Of a stretch of 6,477 nt of DNA, positions 5,988 to 6,477 are shown piece after piece. Source of the stretch: Nitrospinota bacterium. Its GTDB lineage: Bacteria > Nitrospinota > Nitrospinia > UBA9942. Location of the stretch: NCBI GenBank assembly GCA_016234205.1, contig JACRGN010000176.1:1-6477 (forward strand). The letters run 5' to 3'. Numbering within the stretch: position 1 is the stretch's first letter; every line of letters starts with the position of its first letter. Below the pieces are notes generated by a model that saw only the letters and a program-made list of their open reading frames with translations, ran no database searches and was not told the origin of the DNA. The translations under genes were made by a program, and so were the position numbers.

Positions 5988-6477
5988 TGGATTCTAATAA
6001 TACGAATAATACGAATGATACCTCACTTTTTGTAATAGGTATCAGGTTTAAAAGCAGCGGCAAGATTTATGACTTTAAGGCTAATGGTTTTTCAATGAGG
6101 GTAGGGGATAGGTGCATAGTAGAGACTGATAAAGGCCTTGAGTTTGGCATTGTGTCAATTGCCAGCAGAAAGGTTTCACGGAATTTGCTCAAAAGGCCAC
6201 TTAAAAGTGTTGTTAGAAAGGCTACACGGGATGATGTCGTGCAGGTGGAGAAGAATGAGATATTGGAAAAAGAGGCGTTTAATATCTGCCAGAACAAGAT
6301 TCGTGAGAAAGAGATGCCGATGAAGCTTGTAAATGCAGACTTCAGCTTTGATGCCCAGAAGGCAGTATTCTATTACACATCTGAGGAGAGGGTGGATTTC
6401 AGGGAACTTGTAAAAGATTTAGCGTATCACTTTAAAATAAAGATTGAGATGAGGCAGATAGGCTTGAGGGACGAGGC
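5984..6477 (+). CDS. ricT: PSP1 domain protein RicT/YaaT (3' end outside window)
   Basis: There are 164 complete codons before the right edge. After a low-complexity Asn/Thr tail (residues 1-13) the PSP1 domain begins with VIGIRFKSSGKIYDF (17-31). It runs through VGDRCIVETDKGLEFGIV (40-57) and reaches the hallmark FYYTSEERVDFRELVKDLA (129-147) and IEMRQIGLRDE (154-164). In Bacillus subtilis RicT forms a complex with RicA and RicF that holds iron-sulfur clusters and steers RNase Y-dependent mRNA maturation; the role in other phyla is less clear. The conserved cysteines normally follow the RDEAK segment and would lie beyond the window, so they cannot be checked. The start overlaps the holB stop (ATGA) and has a good ribosome site. 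The order tmk-holB-ricT is a known conserved arrangement. Confidence 0.93.
   Translation, partial: MMDSNNTNNTNDTSLFVIGIRFKSSGKIYDFKANGFSMRVGDRCIVETDKGLEFGIVSIASRKVSRNLLKRPLKSVVRKATRDDVVQVEKNEILEKEAFNICQNKIREKEMPMKLVNADFSFDAQKAVFYYTSEERVDFRELVKDLAYHFKIKIEMRQIGLRDE
5996..6022 (+). repeat. In-frame 9-base tandem repeat at the start of ricT
   Basis: AATAATACG is read twice, followed by a third, altered unit AATGATACC. The units are in frame and encode NNT-NNT-NDT, a flexible Asn/Thr leader before the PSP1 domain. Changes in unit number would keep the reading frame and alter only the tail length. Confidence 0.8.

Overview
The window comes from an AT-rich bacterium, most likely an anaerobe or facultative anaerobe. 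It carries a c-type cytochrome with at least nine heme sites, two flavodoxin-fold redox proteins, and the housekeeping set tmk-holB-ricT. RicT-type PSP1 proteins next to holB and tmk occur in Firmicutes, Desulfobacterota, Nitrospirota and related groups. The multiheme cytochrome and the TGTCATTGCGAG-type dispersed repeat fit Nitrospirota or Desulfobacterota-like lineages better than Firmicutes. This placement is an inference, and the sequence alone does not fix the taxon. All genes are on the + strand.

Layout. (1) 2-682 is the C-terminal part of a multiheme cytochrome c, cut by the left edge. (2) About 696-785 is a dispersed, REP-like imperfect inverted repeat filling the gap before the next gene. 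(3) 795-1346 and 1327-1986 are two different flavodoxin-fold proteins with overlapping genes; the first has a CX2CX2CX7C cysteine cluster like that of iron-sulfur flavoproteins. (4) 1997-3193 is a polytopic membrane protein resembling GT87 (DUF2029) glycosyltransferases. (5) 3194-3250 is a short gap with no clear feature. (6) 3251-3379 is a 42-codon reading frame that reads as the N-terminus of a MogA/MoaB-type molybdenum cofactor protein and then stops; it is probably a relic. (7) 3376-4203 is a class I SAM methyltransferase whose ATG overlaps the relic's stop codon. (8) 4223-4891 is tmk, 4881-5987 is holB, and 5984 to the right edge is ricT; these three overlap or abut.

How the genes work together. 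The right third is a compact housekeeping operon: dTMP kinase for dTTP supply, the clamp-loader delta-prime subunit, and the PSP1 protein RicT. The methyltransferase, and perhaps the mogA relic, lies directly upstream and is probably co-transcribed. The left part looks like accessory redox and envelope functions: electron transfer by heme and flavin proteins, and lipid-linked sugar transfer at the membrane.

I do not see a clear new defence or mobile system, CRISPR array, tRNA or rRNA. The most unusual features are two period-7 nucleotide repeats inside tmk that were absorbed in frame into the protein, one of them in the LID region; the truncated mogA start lying over the methyltransferase start; and the repeat element that abuts a flavoprotein gene and supplies a misleading ATG.
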